NCBI RefSeq assembly: GCF_025403485.1
Contig: NZ_CP099966.1
Span: 1,240,001-1,304,000 of the forward strand
Length of the DNA stretch: 64,000 bases
Reading direction: 5' to 3'
From: Chryseobacterium paludis
GTDB lineage: Bacteria > Bacteroidota > Bacteroidia > Flavobacteriales > Weeksellaceae
Below the pieces are notes generated by a model. That model was not told the origin of the DNA. It saw only the letters and a list, made by a program, of their open reading frames with translations, and did no database searches. Both the position numbers and the translations under genes were made by a program. Position 1 is the first letter of the stretch. Each line of letters starts with the position of its first letter. Shown here in pieces: positions 33,751 to 43,948 of this stretch.

Positions 33751-34290
33751 ATGAAAACTTTAGTCATCATATTATTATTAATATTCAATATCACAAAAGG
33801 ACAATGTGATTATACATTGTATGAAAAAGGAATTATTTATATAAACAAAGATTTTATTGATAATGGTATTCAAAAGTATTATAATGATATTCTTTCTTCA
33901 GATGCATATGGAATATCAATATATGAAAAGACTTATCCCATTTACAAAACTGATAATTACAGAAACTGGTTAAATATTGATAAGACAATTGCTGATAATA
34001 AGAAAGATAAGTGTCTAATTAAATTGAATAAACTTTATTGGAAAAAAGATTGGAAAACCTCAAAGTATTATAAAAATTCTAAAGTTTTTAGTAAAGAAAA
34101 ATTTAAAGGACCATCGCATATAGCTATTTTCACAACATTAAGAAATGATTCGTTAAGAATTGACATAATATCTAACTCTAAAGAAGGTATAAAGTACTGT
34201 GGAAGCGTAAATAAGTATTTATTAATTTTTGATAAAAATAAAAGTATAATAGACGTGAAGAAATGGAAAAGCCACTATGAGTGTTTGTGA
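33751..34290 (+). CDS. Hypothetical secreted protein, 179 aa
   Basis: The protein begins with a short signal (MKTLVIILLLIFNITKGQ) and continues as a Lys/Asn/Tyr/Ile-rich soluble chain with two possible disulphide cysteines near each end (GQCDYTLY, KYCGSVNK, HYECL). I recognise no family. It starts one base after the DeoR stop but its base composition is more AT-rich than its neighbours, suggesting lineage-specific or acquired DNA. The ORF can be extended to 33733, but the ATG at 33751 gives a proper signal peptide. Confidence 0.65.
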   Translation: MKTLVIILLLIFNITKGQCDYTLYEKGIIYINKDFIDNGIQKYYNDILSSDAYGISIYEKTYPIYKTDNYRNWLNIDKTIADNKKDKCLIKLNKLYWKKDWKTSKYYKNSKVFSKEKFKGPSHIAIFTTLRNDSLRIDIISNSKEGIKYCGSVNKYLLIFDKNKSIIDVKKWKSHYECL

Positions 34291-34315
34291 TTTTATGGAT
34301 TATTGTATTTTCCAC

Positions 34316-34990
34316 TTATTTTATCCATCCAACATAAATTGATATGGGCATCATGGCTAGTGTTAATGGTATTATTATAGCAAAAGCATATCCAAAATTC
34401 AGAATCAGGGAATTGAATTTGTTGGGGTTGCCTCCAAGGGAACGGAATGCACTTTGGAAACCATGTGCCAAATGCCAGGCAAGAGAGGAACATCCGATAA
34501 GGTATATAACCACTTCAACAGGATTCGTGAATTTTTCAATCATCATTTTATACAAGGGCAATTCTTCTCCGAATTGAAACTGATGAATTCGATTGGGAAT
34601 CCAGAAATTTCTAGTATGAATAACCAGGAACAGCAAGAGTAATGTCCCTAATAAGGTCATACTTTTACTGTACCATGTAACCCCGGAGATATTTTTATTA
34701 ACTGCATAGCCCACAGGTCGGGCTTTTTTATTTTTATACCAAAGCATATATCCCTGAATAATATGAATAATAAATCCAATAATTAGAAAAACCTCTATGG
34801 TTCTGATTATTGGATTGGTAGCCATAAAATGGGCTCCTATGCCAAATATTTCTCCATTATCATTATAAAAAATCAGTGCATTAATCGAGGCATGTACAAT
34901 AAGAAAGCTGATTAAAAATAAACCACTTAATGCCATTACAATCTTCCTTCCTATAGAAGTTTTAATCAATGTATTTTTTCGATAACTCAT
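34316..34990 (-). CDS. SdhC-like succinate dehydrogenase cytochrome b (b558)
   Basis: A 224-residue membrane anchor with five helices, of the single-subunit b558 type found in Bacteroidota and epsilonproteobacteria. Candidate haem-ligand histidines sit in FLIVHASIN, GFIIHIIQGY, LLFLVIHTRN and AWHLAHGFQSAF. The start is at SYRKNTLIKTSIGRKIVMALSG. The complete complex needs SdhA and SdhB, which normally follow directly; neither is present here, so this is either an orphan paralogue or is separated from its partners. Confidence 0.88.
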   Translation of the reverse strand: MSYRKNTLIKTSIGRKIVMALSGLFLISFLIVHASINALIFYNDNGEIFGIGAHFMATNPIIRTIEVFLIIGFIIHIIQGYMLWYKNKKARPVGYAVNKNISGVTWYSKSMTLLGTLLLLFLVIHTRNFWIPNRIHQFQFGEELPLYKMMIEKFTNPVEVVIYLIGCSSLAWHLAHGFQSAFRSLGGNPNKFNSLILNFGYAFAIIIPLTLAMMPISIYVGWIK

Positions 34991-35022
34991 AACTTTATTA
35001 GATAAATGTGGATGTAAGGATA

Positions 35023-35445
35023 TTATTTTTTTTCAGGGATTAAAAATGGTTTCCCTTTGTCACCAACAAAAAAAGCAAGAAGTTTAGCTGGCTTATTTTT
35101 GCTCATATTCCTTGTTCCCGAATGCAATCCTTCCGGCTTTTCATAGAAAGCATCACCCGTTTTATAATGATAAACCTTACCATCGAAGGTTGATTCCAAC
35201 TCACCCTCCAGAACATAGCCAAAAGTAGGTATAGGATGTCGGTGTGGTGCAGAAACTTCACCCGGAGCAAAATTAACAATAACCATTTTTACTTCCTGTT
35301 CTTTAAGGCCTGAGGTTTCGATAAATTGTTTAAAGATAACGCGTGGGGGTATTGCTGCTTCAGTTGAATTCCCGGAATGTTGTGCCTTTGCAGTCATGAC
35401 AAAAGTAAGGCAAAAGGCAACAGAGATAATTGCTGATTTTTTCAT
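35023..35445 (-). CDS. Secreted cupin-domain protein
   Basis: A 140-residue protein with a signal peptide (MKKSAIISVAFCLTFVMTAKA) and a single cupin barrel. The two cupin motifs are recognisable: PGEVSAPHRHPIPTFGYVLEGELE and YHYKTGDAFYEKPEGLHSGTRN, with two His and a Glu for metal binding. It resembles periplasmic cupin proteins of unknown substrate. It lies 32 bp upstream of the SdhC-like gene on the same strand, so they may be co-transcribed. Confidence 0.85.
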   Translation of the reverse strand: MKKSAIISVAFCLTFVMTAKAQHSGNSTEAAIPPRVIFKQFIETSGLKEQEVKMVIVNFAPGEVSAPHRHPIPTFGYVLEGELESTFDGKVYHYKTGDAFYEKPEGLHSGTRNMSKNKPAKLLAFFVGDKGKPFLIPEKK

Positions 35446-35572
35446 TTTGTACTTTAATTTTCCTTGATTATTATTAAAGCAAAACTGGAAATAAAAAAAC
35501 TATATTTTCTTAAACTGGTTTAAGAAATGCAGGTCTCAGGATAACAGCATTATAAAAAGATCTTTTTGTTAA

Positions 35573-35608
35573 TAAAGAAAACCACTGCAATGCAATGGCT
35601 TTCTTTTA
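35573..35608 (-). terminator. Probable terminator of the DUF6150 gene
   Basis: AAAGAAAACCACTGC and GCAATGGCTTTCTTT form a stem with minor mismatches; on the minus strand it is followed by TTTTCTTTATT. It lies 33 bp beyond the DUF6150 stop. Confidence 0.5.
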
Positions 35609-35640
35609 TAAAATGTAATTTCTATTAATCTGTAAATTGA

Positions 35641-35928
35641 TCAGTTTTTTAATTTACCTTTCAGTGGGTGCTCACTTTGCCAGCGGGCACTTGCATCATT
35701 GCTCACGTAATGGATTGATAAATCAGAAGCTGCTTTAGAGTTTGAAAAACAAATCGAGCGATCAGAACTGTTCTCAAAATTTTCAAAGTACCAGAAAGCT
35801 TCATTTTCCAAAGCTTTCAACTTAGAATTCGTTTTATAAACCAGTAGATCTGCTGAGCTTTCAACATCAGTTTCATATACTATCAGATCACTTTTAGATT
35901 GAAAATTTTTAATATTAATACTTGGCAT
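35641..35928 (-). CDS. DUF6150 family protein
   Basis: A 95-residue protein that contains the DUF6150 signature: YETDVESSADLLVYKTN, an aromatic WYFEN stretch, and ASDLSIHYVSNDASARW. The repeated pattern 'x-A-D-L-x-V-Y' suggests small beta units. Members of this family are found across Bacteroidota with unknown function. It has no signal peptide and no co-oriented neighbour within 100 bp, so it appears to be transcribed alone. Confidence 0.75.
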   Translation of the reverse strand: MPSINIKNFQSKSDLIVYETDVESSADLLVYKTNSKLKALENEAFWYFENFENSSDRSICFSNSKAASDLSIHYVSNDASARWQSEHPLKGKLKN

Positions 35929-36040
35929 GTGTTCGGTGTTTTGGTGTTATTATAAGCAATATTTGATTTAATTAAATATTACTGGTCTAAAGATACTGAA
36001 TTATAATTTAATGAATTACAATCTTTTATAACCTCTGTAA

Positions 36041-36889
36041 TTAAACCATTTCTTTAACTGTCTGTTTGGATTTTCTAAATTCAGTTAAGCTTATTTTATG
36101 ACGCTTTTTAAAGAATTTATTTAAATGACTTTCATCGGCAAAACCAAACTCATTAACGATCTCATTGATCCGCATATCACTGAACATAAGTCTGTGCTCA
36201 ATTAGTCTCATTTTGTAGTTATAGATATAATTCTGAATGGTTTCTCCACATTGATTTTTAAAATAACTCCCTAAATAAGTTTCTGATAAACCAAATTTCT
36301 GACTGATAACAGAAGCCTTTAACTGCTGTGGTTCGTAGATATGAGTCTGAATATGACCGATGATCGATAACATTCTCTTATCCGAATTTACTGTAGCATT
36401 CACGGGTCTCATCTTTGATATATTTCTCGCTGCAATCACAATTAATGCATTCACATAATGCAGAGTAAGATCTTCCTGATAAAGATCGTGGTGTTTCATA
36501 TTATGCAAAAGAGAATCAACAATTGATTTTACCAGAAATTCATCCGGCTTATTTTTTAAAACACAACCCGACAAATGAGAGGCATGGTATAATAAACATT
36601 CGATACAATTGATGCTTTTCCAATTATACTCTCTTACATAGTTTTCACTAAATTTGACAAATAAAAATTCTGATATTTCAGAAATATCAAAGTAGTGCTG
36701 ATCGTTAGGGGTAAGCATGATCAGGCTTCCCTTATTATAAGTAACCTTATTATCATTTATTTCTAAAAATCCTGATCCTGAAATAACATACACCATCTGA
36801 AAAAAAGAAAACTGCAGGTTCCTTACGGGGCATTTTTCCGTTTTACAATATTCTACATCAACCAGTCGGTCTATATTTTCTTTATTCAT
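36041..36889 (-). CDS. AraC family transcriptional regulator
   Basis: A 282-residue regulator with an N-terminal cupin-type sensor (VYVISGSGFLEINDNKV, LMLTPNDQHYFDISEISEFLFVKF) and C-terminal double helix-turn-helix (SQKFGLSETYLGSYFKNQCG and INEIVNEFGFADESHLNKFFKKRH). The Cys-rich stretch SINCIECLLYHASHLSGCVLK in the middle could form a sensing site, but this is uncertain. It is divergent from an MFS exporter at 36977, 87 bp apart, and probably controls it. Confidence 0.9.
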   Translation of the reverse strand: MNKENIDRLVDVEYCKTEKCPVRNLQFSFFQMVYVISGSGFLEINDNKVTYNKGSLIMLTPNDQHYFDISEISEFLFVKFSENYVREYNWKSINCIECLLYHASHLSGCVLKNKPDEFLVKSIVDSLLHNMKHHDLYQEDLTLHYVNALIVIAARNISKMRPVNATVNSDKRMLSIIGHIQTHIYEPQQLKASVISQKFGLSETYLGSYFKNQCGETIQNYIYNYKMRLIEHRLMFSDMRINEIVNEFGFADESHLNKFFKKRHKISLTEFRKSKQTVKEMV

Positions 36890-36976
36890 CCCGTAAAATT
36901 ACTCATTTATCATTAAAATATACTGATATATTAAAAAAAATCTGTTCAATTTTGCTAAATAATTTTAAGACTCATC

Positions 36977-38176
36977 ATGAAACGATCGATTTATATTTTG
37001 GCCCTGGGAGCCTTTGGTATTATCACCACAGAATTTGGGGTGATTGGTATTCTTCCCAATATCAGTAGGGAATTTGATGTATCTATCGATACTGCAGGTT
37101 GGTTATTGAGTGCTTTTGCTCTTACAGTAGCCGTTTCCTCACCTTTCATAACCGCGTTTACGACTAAGATAAATCGGAAACTTTTACTGTGTATGGTACT
37201 TGGAGTATTTGTATTATCAAATCTTCTTTCCTCTATTTCCACCAATTTTACGATGTTGATGGTGGCCCGTGTTCTACCAGCTTTCCTACATCCTTTATTC
37301 TGGAATATCTCAATGGCAATAGCTTTTAAACAGGGTGGTGCTAAAGCCGTTTCTATAGTTATGGCAGGTCTTAGTCTCGCTACCGTTTTAGGTGTTCCGC
37401 TCACAACTTATGCTGCAGATTTGTTCAACAATTGGCAAGCTTCTTTTTATGTAGGAAGTTTTATAAGCCTGATTGCTTTTTTGGGATTATTATTCTTTGT
37501 CCCATCAATGCCTGCCAATAAGGATAAAACATCACAGAATCAGTTATATGTACTGAAAAACCCTCAACTTTGGCTTAATCTTACCTCTACCATTCTTACT
37601 CTTGCAGCCATGTTTTCAAGTTATACTTATCTGGCTGCTTACCTTGAAAAAATTTCACATATGGATGGGGCAGAGATCAGTATCATGCTGCTTTTGTTTG
37701 GCGGAATGGGAATTGTCGGCAATTGGTTGATGGGTCTTGCTCTAAACAGAAATCTGTTATTAACGGTCAGATTATTTTTCATCTCTTTAATTTCAGTTCA
37801 GATATTGGCCTATTACTTTGGCGGAATTTTCACACCGATGGTTCTTATTATTTCTCTCTGGGGAATGATTCATACCGGAGGCTTTTTAGTTCCAAATATC
37901 AGAACTACTCAGGCAGTACCTCATAGCGCGCTCGAATTTGTCAATAGCCTTTTAACATCTTGTTACAATATCGGCATCTCTCTGGGAGCTTTTGTAGGTG
38001 GATTTATCATTGCTAAATATGGGATTCATCAAATTGTGTGGATCAGTATTGCATTGCTTGGTACTACATTAGCACTTAGTTTTATCACTTTCCCAAAAAA
38101 ATCGGAGATCGAAGAAGAGGAAAGAGAAGAAGAGGAAAAAATAAAAATTTCCCAAGTAATCTGCGAACAAGCCTAG
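36977..38176 (+). CDS. MFS exporter (DHA1-type)
   Basis: A 399-residue, 12-helix transporter. It has the opening ALGAFGIITTEFGVIGILPNI, a motif-A-like loop after helix 2 (TTKINRKLLL), LMVARVLPAFLHPLFWNIS in helix 4 and a motif-C-like VMAGLSLATVLGVPLTT in helix 5, as in drug/purine efflux proteins (AraJ/PbuE-like). The C-terminus ends in an acidic run (EIEEEEREEEEK). It is divergent from an AraC regulator, a typical efflux-pump arrangement. The substrate is unknown. Confidence 0.88.
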   Translation: MKRSIYILALGAFGIITTEFGVIGILPNISREFDVSIDTAGWLLSAFALTVAVSSPFITAFTTKINRKLLLCMVLGVFVLSNLLSSISTNFTMLMVARVLPAFLHPLFWNISMAIAFKQGGAKAVSIVMAGLSLATVLGVPLTTYAADLFNNWQASFYVGSFISLIAFLGLLFFVPSMPANKDKTSQNQLYVLKNPQLWLNLTSTILTLAAMFSSYTYLAAYLEKISHMDGAEISIMLLLFGGMGIVGNWLMGLALNRNLLLTVRLFFISLISVQILAYYFGGIFTPMVLIISLWGMIHTGGFLVPNIRTTQAVPHSALEFVNSLLTSCYNIGISLGAFVGGFIIAKYGIHQIVWISIALLGTTLALSFITFPKKSEIEEEEREEEEKIKISQVICEQA

Positions 38177-38212
38177 ATTGGATCAATAACAAATAAATTT
38201 TTTCTTTAATTC

Positions 38213-38267
38213 CCATACAGTTTCATTCAATTAAATTATTTAAAATGAAACTGTATGGAGTTTTTTT
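38213..38267 (+). terminator. Strong terminator after the MFS exporter
   Basis: CCATACAGTTTCATT (38213-38227) and AATGAAACTGTATGG (38244-38258) form a perfect 15-bp stem, followed by AGTTTTTTT. Confidence 0.85.
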
Positions 38268-38277
38268 ATTAAAGTTT

Positions 38278-38547
38278 TCAACTATTTTTCTTTGGTGTAA
38301 TATGAACTACATTTGAAGCTCCGGGCTCAATAACAAAACGTACACCAGCTCCTTTTTCCTGATTTCTCCCCTGAACGGCAGAACCAGTCGTCAAAGTAAG
38401 CTTTCCCTGAAAAATCGGATGTGGAATAACCAGTGATATTTCAATTTCCTCCGCGTCAAGCTGTATAATAATGGATTCTGCATCAATTTTCGTACGCGTT
38501 CCATCCTTTGATACGGCATAGGCTGTGTACTGATTATTTTCATTCAT
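38278..38547 (-). CDS. Hypothetical protein, 89 aa
   Basis: A small soluble protein with mainly beta-type composition: AYAVSKDGTRTKIDAESIIIQLDAEEIEISLVIP then GKLTLTTGSAVQ and VRFVIEPGASNVVHI. I recognise no family and see no signal or membrane segment. It stands alone between the MFS exporter and the AraC/Tet(X) pair. Confidence 0.65.
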   Translation of the reverse strand: MNENNQYTAYAVSKDGTRTKIDAESIIIQLDAEEIEISLVIPHPIFQGKLTLTTGSAVQGRNQEKGAGVRFVIEPGASNVVHITPKKNS

Positions 38548-38682
38548 TCTTCAATAATTTTAATCGGTTAAATTAGTAAAATCTTCCTTCATTTCTCTTA
38601 TTGTGTTTTGATAGTAGTCGTTTTATTTATAAATTGGTATTCGTTTTATTAAACAGATTTTTATTAATAACACCCATCTATT

Positions 38683-40705
<2,023 letters not shown>

Positions 40706-40711
40706 AATATA

Positions 40712-40746
40712 CAGTGGGCTTCAATTTTTGAAGCTCACTGCTTTTA
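40712..40746 (+). terminator. Terminator after the Tet(X)-like gene
   Basis: CAGTGGGCTTCAA (40712-40724) and TTGAAGCTCACTG (40728-40740) pair with one mismatch, followed by CTTTTAT. Confidence 0.75.
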
Positions 40747-40812
40747 TAGATAAATTGTAAAACAAAGCATTTCTGACAAAATTTTAAAAAAATAATTTTT
40801 TGTATTTCTATT

Positions 40813-40830
40813 TATCGTAATATTGCAATA
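40813..40830. promoter_or_regulatory. ArsR operator 1
   Basis: TATCGTAATATTGCAATA is an imperfect palindrome 14 bp before the arsR ATG. It is almost identical to operator 2 at 41191-41208 (one base differs), which supports a real binding site for the ArsR repressor. Confidence 0.7.
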
Positions 40831-40843
40831 TAAAGTTAAAATC

Positions 40844-41170
40844 ATGGGAGCAACGAAAACAGACCATTTTACAGATGAGCAAAATAAAATAGCAATTATC
40901 GCTAAGGCATTAGGGCATCCTGCCAGAGTAGCGATTATTGAATATCTGCTAAAAGTAGATACCTGTATTTGCGGAGATATTGTAAATGAACTTCCATTGG
41001 CTCAGGCTACGGTTTCGCAGCATCTAAAGGAGTTAAAAAATGCTGGTTTAATTAAAGGGAATATCGAGGGAACAGCAATTTGCTACTGCATTGATGAAAA
41101 GACTTTTGAAATCCTGAATGAATACTTTTTAAAAATAATCTCCAGGGTTACGACCCAAAAATGCTGCTAA
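40844..41170 (+). CDS. arsR: ArsR family metalloregulator
   Basis: A 108-residue winged-helix repressor. C41-I-C43 ([11 protein letters not shown]) lies in the position of the arsenite-sensing cysteines, the recognition helix is [18 protein letters not shown], and the protein ends in Cys-Cys. Start is ATG 40844; a TTG seven codons upstream is less likely because it lies within the operator. It begins the operon arsR-DUF6428-arsC-like-acr3 and should repress it until arsenite binds. Confidence 0.93.
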   Translation: MGATKTDHFTDEQNKIAIIAKALGHPARVAIIEYLLKVDTCICGDIVNELPLAQATVSQHLKELKNAGLIKGNIEGTAICYCIDEKTFEILNEYFLKIISRVTTQKCC

Positions 41171-41190
41171 TGCATTTTTTTGAAATAATA

Positions 41191-41208
41191 TATCGCAATA
41201 TTGCAATA
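41191..41208. promoter_or_regulatory. ArsR operator 2
   Basis: TATCGCAATATTGCAATA has arms TATCGCAA and TTGCAATA, complementary but for one pair. It lies between arsR and the DUF6428 gene, 22 bp before the ATG, and suggests a second, internally controlled promoter. Confidence 0.65.
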
Positions 41209-41230
41209 AACAAATAAAACAAAAAGAACA

Positions 41231-41701
41231 ATGAAATTATCTGAAATCAAAAAAATCTTACCAACATTAAATAACGTTGAGTTTCAACTGGAAAGTGGAA
41301 ATTTTGTTCCTGAACACTTTCATGTTACAGAGATAGGAACAATAACAAAACATTTTATTGATTGTGGTGGAATCATTCGAAGCGAAAAAACCATCAGCTT
41401 CCAACTATGGAATGCCAACGACTTTGAACATCGCTTAAAGCCTACTAAACTTATAAACATTATCAAATTATCTGAGGAAAAATTAGATATTGAAGATCAT
41501 GAAATAGAGGTAGAGTATCAAGATGTTACCATTGGAAAATATGATTTAGATTTTAATGGAAAAAATTTTATCCTTAAAAATAAAACGACAGCGTGTCTTG
41601 CTCAGGAGACCTGTGGTATTCCCACCGAAAAGCAAAAGCTTAATTTATCCGGTCTCTCTTCTAACTCCAGTACTTGTAAACCGGAATCAGGATGCTGCTA
41701 A
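41231..41701 (+). CDS. DUF6428 family protein
   Basis: A 156-residue soluble protein. The opening LSEIKKILPTLNNVEFQLESG and PEHFHVTEIGTITKHFIDCGGI are characteristic of DUF6428, a family repeatedly found next to arsR in Bacteroidota. The C-terminus has a Cys-rich tail (ACLAQETCGIP, then CKPESGCC) that could bind arsenite. Function is unproven. It is the second gene of the arsenic operon. Confidence 0.8.
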   Translation: MKLSEIKKILPTLNNVEFQLESGNFVPEHFHVTEIGTITKHFIDCGGIIRSEKTISFQLWNANDFEHRLKPTKLINIIKLSEEKLDIEDHEIEVEYQDVTIGKYDLDFNGKNFILKNKTTACLAQETCGIPTEKQKLNLSGLSSNSSTCKPESGCC

Positions 41702-41730
41702 AATAATCTCTAATTAAAAATAAATAAACG

Positions 41731-42348
41731 ATGTATCCACGACTTTTACAAACTATAGAATTAGTACAAAATATTGAAATCCCAGAGGAAAGAAAAGAAA
41801 TATTAAAACCACTAACAGCATTTATCCAAAGAAAACTAGGAGATAAAAAAGCAATAAATCTTAATTTTATATGCACTCATAATTCCAGAAGAAGCCATCT
41901 ATCCCAAGTTTGGGCACAGATAGCCAGTGATTATTTCCATATTCCAAAAGTAGCCTGTTATTCTGGAGGGACTGAAGAAACGTCGATATTTCCTAAAGTT
42001 GTAGAAACTCTGGAAGAACAGGGACTTCAAATATTGAAGCTATCAGATAGTGAAAATTCTGTTTATTCAATTAAATATAATGAAGAATCACATCCTATTA
42101 TTGGCTTTTCCAAAAGACACGAAAGCCTTTTCAATCCTGCTTATGGCTTTGCAGCGATTATGACATGCTCACAGGCTGACGGTGGATGCCCTTTTATTGC
42201 TGGTGCCGACCAACGTATTCCCATTACATTTGAAGACCCTAAAGTCTCCGATAATACACCTGAACAGACGAGAATTTATCATGAAAAAAGTTTAGAAATA
42301 GGAGCTGAGATGTTTCATGTCTTTTCACAGGTAATACAAATGGATTAA
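41731..42348 (+). CDS. Arsenate reductase-like LMW phosphatase-fold protein
   Basis: A 205-residue protein with a low-molecular-weight protein-tyrosine-phosphatase fold after an about 40-residue N-terminal extension. The CX5R signature is C48-T-H-N-S-R-R54, followed by SHLSQVWAQIASDYF. A further cysteine pair region (MTCSQADGGCPF, about 149-160) may act in resolving disulphides as in thioredoxin-linked arsenate reductases. It is annotated in relatives as tyrosine phosphatase or arsenate reductase; the operon context favours reduction of arsenate to arsenite. Confidence 0.88.
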   Translation: MYPRLLQTIELVQNIEIPEERKEILKPLTAFIQRKLGDKKAINLNFICTHNSRRSHLSQVWAQIASDYFHIPKVACYSGGTEETSIFPKVVETLEEQGLQILKLSDSENSVYSIKYNEESHPIIGFSKRHESLFNPAYGFAAIMTCSQADGGCPFIAGADQRIPITFEDPKVSDNTPEQTRIYHEKSLEIGAEMFHVFSQVIQMD

Positions 42349-42357
42349 AACTATACC

Positions 42358-43392
42358 ATGCAACCAAAACTAAAATTTCTTGACAGGTTTCTTACTTTGT
42401 GGATATTTCTTGCGATGTTTTTAGGAATCGTTTTAGGCTATTTATTTCCTGCCACTTCAAATATGATCAGTTCATTATCAATCAGAACAACGAACATTCC
42501 TTTGGCGATCGGTTTGATTATAATGATGTATCCACCATTGGCAAAAGTTGATTACTCATTGCTGCCAATGGTATTTCGGGATAAAAAAGTAATAAGCATT
42601 TCGTTATTATTGAATTGGATCATTGGTCCTGTTTTAATGTTTATACTGGCTGTTTTATTTTTGAGAAATGAACCTGATTACATGATAGGCTTGATCCTTA
42701 TTGGTCTGGCGAGATGTATCGCAATGGTCCTGGTCTGGAATGATCTGGCAAAAGGAAATCGTGAATATGCAGCATTATTAGTCGCATTAAACAGTATATT
42801 TCAGGTATTTAGCTACAGTTTTATGATCTGGCTGTTCATCAACATACTTCCTGAAAAATTAGGTCTTGCCAATTTTAATGTCAGTGTGTCTATCCGGGAA
42901 GTAACAGAAAGTGTTCTAATTTATTTAGGGATTCCTTTTATTGCCGGTCTTCTAAGCCGTTATTTCCTTACAAGATTAAAAGGAAAAGAATGGTATCAGA
43001 GAAAATTCATAGCTAAAATATCTCCATTTACATTATATGCCTTATTATTTACCATTGTACTTATGTTCACCCTTAAAGGAGATAAAATAGTAGAACTCCC
43101 TATGGATGTGATAAAAATAGCTGTTCCCCTGATCATCTATTTTGTACTGATGTTCATGATGAGTTTTTTTATCAATAAACTATTGAATATTCCTTATGAC
43201 AAAAATGTATCCGTCGCATTTACCGCTACAGGAAATAATTTTGAACTGGCAATAGCGGTTTCAATAGCTGTATTTGGGATTCATTCTCCACAGGCATTTG
43301 TTGGAGTGATTGGACCATTAATTGAAGTTCCTATTTTAATATTATTAGTTAAGATAAGTTTATGGCTAAAGAAATATAGCTATAAAGTATAA
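42358..43392 (+). CDS. acr3: ACR3 family arsenite efflux transporter
   Basis: A 344-residue membrane protein with about ten helices. The conserved helix-4 cysteine is C120 (IGLARCIAMVLVWNDLAKGNREYAA), and the functional glutamate falls in GPLIEVPILI near the C-terminus (about 322-331). TATGNNFELAIAVSIAVFG is the usual helix-9 motif. It exports arsenite using the proton gradient. It follows the reductase by 9 bp and completes the detoxification path (arsenate reduced, arsenite exported). Confidence 0.95.
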   Translation: MQPKLKFLDRFLTLWIFLAMFLGIVLGYLFPATSNMISSLSIRTTNIPLAIGLIIMMYPPLAKVDYSLLPMVFRDKKVISISLLLNWIIGPVLMFILAVLFLRNEPDYMIGLILIGLARCIAMVLVWNDLAKGNREYAALLVALNSIFQVFSYSFMIWLFINILPEKLGLANFNVSVSIREVTESVLIYLGIPFIAGLLSRYFLTRLKGKEWYQRKFIAKISPFTLYALLFTIVLMFTLKGDKIVELPMDVIKIAVPLIIYFVLMFMMSFFINKLLNIPYDKNVSVAFTATGNNFELAIAVSIAVFGIHSPQAFVGVIGPLIEVPILILLVKISLWLKKYSYKV

Positions 43393-43471
43393 AACATCAT
43401 TGGTATACATTTCAATGTTGTTGCTATATAATGTAAAACAATTATTTTTCCGATTCAATATTTTTGGGGTC

Positions 43472-43861
43472 ATGAAAAAGAACTTCTACCTCCGTTTTGC
43501 ATTATCCGTTATTTTACTGATGCATAGTGTGTTTTCTATTGTTAGTGGAGACGTCAATAATTTTGGTCTCCACTTTCTTAATACGATAGGATTCAGTCCA
43601 TTGGGACTTTACCTCGCCTGGTCAGTTAAGCTTACTCATCTTTTATCGGTTCCATTGCTTTGGATAGATAAATATTTAAAAACTGTGGCAGTCGCCAATA
43701 TTTCAATTTTTATTCTTGGGATTATTTATGTCCACTGGCAGAATGGGTGGTTTGTAGTAGGTGGTGGAAGGAATGGGGTGGAATTTAATTTCCTGCTTAT
43801 TTTCTGTTTTTTAAACCTTATGTTTCCTGAAGTTTCTTTCCAAAACAAAAAAAACAGGTAG
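43472..43861 (+). CDS. DoxX-like membrane protein
   Basis: A 129-residue protein with four predicted helices. LRFALSVILLMHSVFSIVSGDVNNFG and SVKLTHLLSVPLLWIDKYLKTVAVANISIFI fit the DoxX fold. Function in relatives is unclear (terminal-oxidase-associated or redox membrane proteins). I use ATG 43472; the longer frame from 43400 lacks a good start. It ends 87 bp before the histidine kinase start and may be in the same transcript. Confidence 0.7.
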   Translation: MKKNFYLRFALSVILLMHSVFSIVSGDVNNFGLHFLNTIGFSPLGLYLAWSVKLTHLLSVPLLWIDKYLKTVAVANISIFILGIIYVHWQNGWFVVGGGRNGVEFNFLLIFCFLNLMFPEVSFQNKKNR

Positions 43862-43948
43862 TTGGTATACAAATGGGTTAATTTCGTAGCCTTTCTATTT
43901 TTATATTTGATTGAAAGATATTACTTTGTAGTTTTAAATCGTATAAAA

